Origin: an uncultured Burkholderiaceae bacterium | GTDB taxonomy: Bacteria > Pseudomonadota > Gammaproteobacteria > Burkholderiales > Burkholderiaceae_C | Reading direction: 5' to 3' | Assembly (NCBI GenBank): GCA_938022295.1 | Contig: CALIDR010000239.1 | Location: 1-10,537, forward strand | Length of the DNA stretch: 10,537 bases | Part shown: positions 7,421 to 10,537 of the stretch, one piece after another | Numbering within the stretch: position 1 is the first letter of the stretch | Layout of the letters: every line of letters starts with the position of its first letter | Notes under the pieces: generated by a model | Database searches by the model: none | What the model was told of the DNA's origin: nothing | Seen by the model: only the letters and a program-made list of their open reading frames with translations | Program-made: the position numbers and the translations under genes

Positions 7421-7641
7421 TCGACGCGGCGCAGCGGCCCGCGAACGCCGGCGGCACGGGCGCGCGCCTGCGGCCCGGAGCATGTGTGTGCCTCCTCTCG
7501 GGGCCAAAGCCCGACGGGGCGGCGTCGGGCCGAAAATGGTCAAGCGCCTGTGGTGCGCCGATGATGCCCGACACCAGCTTTATAATGCGGTGTGGGACGG
7601 CGTGGCAATACACAAGACCTGAGACCCCGCACGACCGCACG
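7421..7641. promoter_or_regulatory. Non-coding stretch after hemL with an orphan TATAAT box
   Basis: About 220 bases without a recognisable gene. A perfect TATAAT lies at 7581-7586 on the plus strand, within TTTATAATG, which stands out in such GC-rich DNA. No convincing -35 is found 16-18 bases upstream. If active, it would transcribe rightwards into the transposase scrap at 7645, so its original gene may have been lost. The hairpin at 7509-7530 is listed separately. Confidence 0.4.
7509..7530. terminator. Perfect 7-bp hairpin downstream of hemL, possible terminator
   Basis: GCCCGAC (7509-7515) and GTCGGGC (7524-7530) pair perfectly around an 8-base loop. It lies about 90 bases after the hemL stop. 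The following plus-strand bases are CGAAAATGG, so there is no U tract; on the minus strand only three T follow the stem. It could be a weak or Rho-assisted end for hemL, but the case is not strong. Confidence 0.35.
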
Positions 7642-7644
7642 ACC

Positions 7645-7831
7645 CAGACCAAGCACTGCGCCAAACGTGCCGTGCAGGCGCTGCGCCCGGCGGCGGCACT
7701 GCGCACGAGCCAGTCGGCCCTGGGCACCTGCTACCGCCGGCCGTGCGCGCGCATGGACAAACCGAAGTCCGTCACAGCCGCGGCGCACAAGCTCGCGCGG
7801 CTGATCCACGCGATGCTGACCAGGGGCGAGG
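7645..7831 (+). pseudogene. IS110-family transposase fragment (C-terminal part only)
   Basis: About 62 codons, in the frame that reads TKHCAKRAVQALRPAA, then SQSALGTCYRRPCARMDKPK, then SVTAAAHKLARLIHAMLTRGEA. This matches the C-terminal end of one type of IS110-family (transposase_20) protein, in which 'RAAQALRLAA, SQSALGAYYRR, KAVTAAAHKLARLIY, ML..GEEY' is the recurring pattern. Nothing of the catalytic N-terminal domain is present, and the usual tail after GEEY is cut off at about 7831. There the sequence switches to the other IS110 remnant. One residue is missing in the Ala run relative to that pattern. The left limit is approximate, because no homology is recognised before about 7645. It is a non-functional relic. 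The assignment is from recalled family patterns. Confidence 0.7.
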
Positions 7832-8583
7832 CCCGGGCACCAGGCCGAGCCAGGCGCTGAGCCGGCGGCCGCTGTCGACGTCGCGGCCGTTGCCGATCAT
7901 CGCCACCGGCGCCGTGGCGGTGGTCTCGCCCACGCCGGGCAGCTGCATCAGCCGGCGCACGCGCTCGTCGTCGCGTGCCATCTGCGCGACGTGGCGGTCG
8001 TACTGCGCGATGCGCTCGTCCAGCCGCGCGACTTCGCTCAGCAGGTCGCCGACGACCGTGTTGGCCCAGCCGGGCAGGTCTTCGAGGGCCGCGGCAGCCT
8101 CGCGCCGCACGGTGGCGGCCTTCAGCGGCAGCACGATGCCCACAGCTCGGCCAGCAGCCCCCGAATGCCGTTGAGCGTGGCGGTGCGCTGCTCGACGAAG
8201 CCCTGGCGCGCGCGGTGCACCATCATGCGGCCCTGCTGATCCACGGTCCTGACCGGCACGACGCGCATGTCGGGGCGCTGCACGGCCTCGCAGATCGCCG
8301 CTGCGTCGGCCGCGTCGTTCTTGCCGCGCTTGCGGTAAGGCGCCACGAACTTCGGCGCCATCAGCCGCACGGTGTGGCCCAGCGCGTGGAACTTGCGAGC
8401 CCAGTGGTGCGCGCCGGTGCACGCCTGCATGCCGATCGTGCACGGCGGCAGCGAGGCGAGGAGCTCGCGCAGCTTGGCGCGCGGCACCGCCGGGCGCACC
8501 AGTTCGGGCCGCCCGGACTCGTTGACCGCGTGCGCCGCGAAGACGTTCTTGGCGAGATCGACGCCGACGAATGCGATGGCCAT
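7832..8583 (-). pseudogene. IS110-family transposase, frameshifted and 3'-truncated
   Basis: The ATG at 8583 is preceded by AAAGGGGAAG, a good ribosome-binding site. The frame encodes MAIAFVGVDLAKNVFAAHAV and on to KNDAADAAAICEAVQRPDMR, the RuvC-like DEDD N-terminal domain of IS110 transposases (D9, D90 and D93 visible; Gln53 sits in GMQAC where Glu is expected). It runs to GIRGLLAEL and then shifts. The first frame stops at 8122-8124, while the neighbouring minus frame carries on with GIVLPLKAATVRREAAAALE, then DERVRRLMQLPGVGETTATA and LSAWLGLVPG, the C-terminal transposase_20 region. The shift lies at about 8139-8147 (two bases gained or one lost). Homology ends at 7832, after LVPG, where GQHSSGGK-like sequence and the rest of the domain with its catalytic Ser should follow. 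The protein cannot be active as it stands. GC content matches the host, so the insertion need not be recent. Confidence 0.88.
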
Positions 8584-8589
8584 GGACTT

Positions 8590-8715
8590 CCCCTTTCGAT
8601 GGTGAATGGACGAGAGTTCGCACTTCCCATCGGGGCACTTCGATGCCGTATCCCGCTCACCCGCGGGCACCTCGGGACGGGCAAGTCCCTTTCATTCGTT
8701 GGGAACAGACTGCAC
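8590..8715 (-). ncRNA. Candidate IS110 bridge-RNA region (left-end non-coding sequence)
   Basis: IS110-group elements transcribe a structured bridge RNA from the non-coding end upstream of the transposase. This interval occupies that place. Three short perfect hairpins follow one another: GGGAC/GTCCC (8674-8678 with 8685-8689, 6-base loop), CCCGC/GCGGG (8652-8656 with 8663-8667, 6-base loop) and CATCG/CGATG (8628-8632 with 8641-8645, 8-base loop). Hairpins and position are seen in the sequence; the bridge-RNA role is inference, and I cannot identify the target or donor loops. Confidence 0.4.
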
Positions 8716-8719
8716 ATCT

Positions 8720-9061
8720 ACAGGCGGCCTCGTTGCGCCCGGATTCGGCGCGGGCCGAGATGCCAACCGCTCGGCAGGACTCCATTCGCTCGCCGTCGTC
8801 GCCAGGGGGGGCGCGACGCGGGGTTCGTCGAGTTCACCTGCCGCCGGTCTGCCTTGCAGGCCGCGGCGGGCGAGGACACCGGCCCTTCGCCAGGCACGGC
8901 CAGTCCTCGGGACTGGTCGTGTCCGGGCTCAGCCCGTGTGGTGTACCTGCGGGCGCAGGTCTTTCGGAAGATCGATGTCGCGATCGTCGTCGTCGCCGCA
9001 GAGCCCGTCTTCATGCGGACGGCGGGCGGCCTGCAGGGGCGACCACTGACCGCCGTCGCAT
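8720..9061. other. Unassigned stretch between the IS remnant and the exporter gene
   Basis: About 340 bases in which I recognise no gene on either strand. Open frames cross it, but their translations are Arg/Pro/Ser-rich and resemble no family I know. It contains two neighbouring hairpins: CCAGTC/GACTGG (8900-8905 with 8911-8916, extended outward by a wobble pair and a G-C pair) and CGGGC/GCCCG (8924-8928 with 8932-8936). It may be the far end of the mobile element, a gene relic or plain intergenic DNA. Confidence 0.4.
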
Positions 9062-9703
9062 TCAGAACAGGCTGGCTAGCAGCCCCGCGGCGGTGCCCCA
9101 CATCATGATCGCGACGATGCCGTCGAGCGCGCGCCACAGGCGCAGCGAGTCGAGCCGCTGGCCCAGCCACAGCACGGCACCGCCGAGTGCGAGGAACCAC
9201 AGCGCCGAGCCGGCCGCGGCGCCGACGCCGAAGCTGGCGCCCATCGGCCCGTAGGCGAGCGACGCGGTGCCGATCAGCACCGCGGTGTCGACCCAGGCAT
9301 GCGGGTTGAGCCACGAGAACGCCAGCGCCGACAGCACCGCCTGCCGGCGCGTCAGCGCCGCCACCGGCGCCGCCGGCAGCGCGGCACCCGGCCCTGCGGC
9401 GGTGGTTGCGGCCGGCGCGCGGAAGCGCCGCCACGCCTGCCAGCCGTAGCCGGCCAGGAACACCGCGCCGGCGCCGACGAGTGCGCCGTGCAGCTGCGGC
9501 GCGAGCCCGCCGAGGCGGCCGAGGCCGAGCACGCCCACGGCGATCAGCACCACGTCGGCGACGATGCACACCGCCACCGTGAGGCCGAGGTGCCGCCGCT
9601 GCAGCCCCACGCGAAGCACGTGCAGGTTCTGCGGGCCGATGGCCATGATCAGCGACAGGCTCAGCACGAGGCCGGCGGACATCGCAGGCAGGGCGGCAGT
9701 CAT
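9062..9703 (-). CDS. argO: LysE/ArgO-family basic amino-acid exporter
   Basis: 213 residues, normal for LysE/ArgO. These inner-membrane carriers export arginine and/or lysine, protecting the cell from excess basic amino acids or toxic analogues. The protein is hydrophobic, with about six helices: near 8-25, 40-62, 70-90, 122-150, 155-180 and 190-212. Family motifs are AIGPQNLHVLRVGLQRRH (21-38), matching 'GPQNA.VLRQG', and SWLNPHAWVDTAVLIG (130-145), matching 'NPHVYLDTVVLLG' of ArgO/LysE. An Ala/Pro-rich loop (96-116) joins the halves. The ATG at 9703 has GGAG seven bases upstream (minus strand), which supports it over Met8. It is divergent from an ArgP/LysG-type regulator, the classical arrangement for a basic amino-acid exporter. 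Which amino acid it prefers cannot be read from the sequence. Confidence 0.9.
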   Translation of the reverse strand: MTAALPAMSAGLVLSLSLIMAIGPQNLHVLRVGLQRRHLGLTVAVCIVADVVLIAVGVLGLGRLGGLAPQLHGALVGAGAVFLAGYGWQAWRRFRAPAATTAAGPGAALPAAPVAALTRRQAVLSALAFSWLNPHAWVDTAVLIGTASLAYGPMGASFGVGAAAGSALWFLALGGAVLWLGQRLDSLRLWRALDGIVAIMMWGTAAGLLASLF

Positions 9704-9813
9704 CGGGGTCTCCGGGCAGGGCGGTGAACGATGCCGCGCATGGTGCCGCGCGAGCGCCGGCAGTTAAAGCAGATTGACTTAAACTCATTACGATCAAGAT
9801 TCACTTGAGTTCG
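9704..9813. promoter_or_regulatory. Divergent argO-argP control region with T-N11-A operator candidate
   Basis: 110 bases between the divergent start codons. The AT-rich core (9764-9812) contains TGACTTAAACTCA at 9775-9787, a 13-base interrupted palindrome with only one mismatched pair. It fits the LysR-type T-N11-A rule. A second, wider symmetry is AACTCA (9782-9787) with TGAGTT (9806-9811), separated by 18 bases and overlapping the first, close to the argP start. I cannot fix -35/-10 boxes on either strand. LysR regulators usually bind such sites, activate the divergent gene and repress their own. Confidence 0.55.
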
Positions 9814-10537
9814 ATGCTCGATCCGCGCCAGCTCGAAGCGCTCGCCGCCGTCGTCGAGCACGGCAGCTTCGCGGGCGCGGCGCAGGCCCTGTCGCTGACG
9901 CTGGCGGCGGTGTCGCTGCGCATCAAGTCGCTCGAGGAGCGGCTCGGGCAGCGCCTGCTGGTGCGTGGCAAGCAGGTGCGCGCGACGCCGGCGGGGCAGG
10001 CGCTGCTCGGCCACGTACGGCAGGTGCGGCTGATGGAGGCCGACCTGCTCGCCGGGCTGCGCGGCGGTGGCGCACAGGGGGGGCAGCGGTGGCAGAGCCT
10101 GAGCGTGGCGATCAACGCCGACTCGGTGGCCAGCTGGTTCCTGCCCGGCGTCGCGCCGCTCGCGGCGCGGCACCGGCTCCTGCTGGACATCGTGATCGAC
10201 GACCAGGCGCACACGCACGACGCGCTGCGCAGCGGCGACGTGGTCGGCTGCGTCACCGCGCGCGCCGACGCGATGCGCGGCTGCGTCGCCGAGCCGCTGG
10301 GGGTGATGCGCTACCGCTGCGTCGCCGCGCCGGCGCTCGCGCGGCAGTGCTGCACACCGCGCGGCGAGGTGTCGCCGCACCGGCTGCTCGCGCAGCCGGC
10401 CGTCATCTTCAACCGCAAGGACGCGCTGCAGGACGCGTTCCTCGAACGGCACTTCGGGCTGCGGCAGCCGGCCTACCCGCGGCACTTTGCGCCGGCGGTG
10501 GATGCTTTCGAGACGGCGATCGAGCTCGGGCTGGGCT
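9814..10537 (+). CDS. argP: ArgP/LysG-type LysR transcriptional regulator (partial, runs off right edge)
   Basis: 241 residues are visible of about 295 expected; the end lies beyond the window. ArgP/LysG proteins sense arginine/lysine and activate the exporter gene argO/lysE. The N-terminal winged helix-turn-helix is at 1-62: LDPRQLEALAAVVEHGSFAG, then AAQALSLTLAAVSLRIKSLE and RLLVR, followed by VRATPAGQALL. The effector domain carries ArgP-type signatures: VAINADSVASWFLPG (98-112), VIDDQAHTHDALRSGDVVGCVT (127-148), PLGVMRYRCVAAP (161-173) and VIFNRKDALQDAF (197-209). The match to the family's 'NADS', 'DDQ.HT..LR.G.V' and 'FNRKD.LQ' motifs makes the subfamily call firm. The ATG at 9814 is used; the only Shine-Dalgarno-like bases are TTGAG at 9805-9809. 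It is divergent from the exporter gene, its expected target. Confidence 0.9.
   Translation, partial: MLDPRQLEALAAVVEHGSFAGAAQALSLTLAAVSLRIKSLEERLGQRLLVRGKQVRATPAGQALLGHVRQVRLMEADLLAGLRGGGAQGGQRWQSLSVAINADSVASWFLPGVAPLAARHRLLLDIVIDDQAHTHDALRSGDVVGCVTARADAMRGCVAEPLGVMRYRCVAAPALARQCCTPRGEVSPHRLLAQPAVIFNRKDALQDAFLERHFGLRQPAYPRHFAPAVDAFETAIELGLG

Larger units (their letters stand above)
7832..8715 (-). mobile_element. IS110-family insertion sequence remnant, 3' end lost
   Basis: This covers the frameshifted transposase and its upstream non-coding end. IS110 elements usually lack long terminal inverted repeats, so the outer boundary cannot be seen directly; 8715 is my estimate, set by the end of the hairpin-rich stretch. 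The other end is cut at 7832, exactly where the plus-strand transposase fragment stops. No target duplication is visible, which is normal for the family. Confidence 0.65.

Noticed and set aside
6053..7543. Long minus-strand open frame antisense to hemL.
   Set aside because: Its translation is His/Arg/Ala/Gly-rich and resembles no protein family. HemL on the plus strand is complete with all catalytic motifs.
7486..7860. A free-standing 124-residue gene downstream of hemL.
   Set aside because: Only the segment from about codon 54 onward resembles a protein, and it is an IS110 transposase C-terminus. The first part spans a promoter-like box and a hairpin and looks non-coding.
8139..8147. Programmed ribosomal frameshifting in the IS110 transposase.
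   Set aside because: There is no slippery heptamer at the junction, the gene is also truncated at 7832, and the family does not use this mechanism as far as I know.
8898..8936. Integron attC-like site or CRISPR-like repeat from the tandem hairpins.
   Set aside because: There is no attC core site pair, no repeat-spacer periodicity and no integrase or cas gene in the window.

Overview
The very high GC content, the gene content and the style of the proteins point to a betaproteobacterium of the order Burkholderiales, probably of the Rubrivivax/Leptothrix/Methylibium type. This assignment is an inference from protein character; no ribosomal marker is present. Two genes run off the window: chpA at the left edge and the argP-like regulator at the right edge.

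Left part (1-4613, minus strand): a five-gene cluster read leftwards, pilG - pilH - pilI - pilJ - chpA. It encodes the chemosensory system that controls type IV pili and twitching motility. PilJ is the methyl-accepting receptor, PilI the CheW-like adaptor, ChpA the large hybrid histidine kinase (only its N-terminal 549 residues are here), and PilG and PilH are single-domain response regulators. Spacings are short (12-69 bases), so this is very probably one operon. The odd point is PilJ, which lacks the usual periplasmic sensing region.

Middle (4776-7420): a rubredoxin gene on the minus strand faces away from a ThiD-like kinase gene, and hemL (glutamate-1-semialdehyde aminotransferase, tetrapyrrole synthesis) follows on the plus strand. 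The rubredoxin-kinase interval holds an inverted pair of -10-like boxes.

Right-middle (7421-9061): a gene-poor scar of mobile DNA. A plus-strand scrap of the C-terminal part of one IS110-family transposase meets, tail to tail at about 7831/7832, a minus-strand IS110-family transposase of a different type that is 3'-truncated and frameshifted. Upstream of the second transposase is a stretch with three short hairpins in a row, where IS110 elements encode their bridge RNA. About 340 bases beyond it (8720-9061) hold two tandem hairpins but no gene I recognise.

Right end (9062-10537): divergent argO/lysE-type amino-acid exporter (minus) and argP/lysG-type LysR regulator (plus, partial), with a T-N11-A operator-like palindrome between them. 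The textbook reading is that the regulator switches on the exporter when basic amino acids accumulate.

The window is mostly housekeeping genes plus an IS110 graveyard. I do not see a clearly new system. The best leads are the sensor-less PilJ, the candidate bridge RNA with its broken transposase, and the ThiD-like kinase with a ribokinase-type active-site motif.
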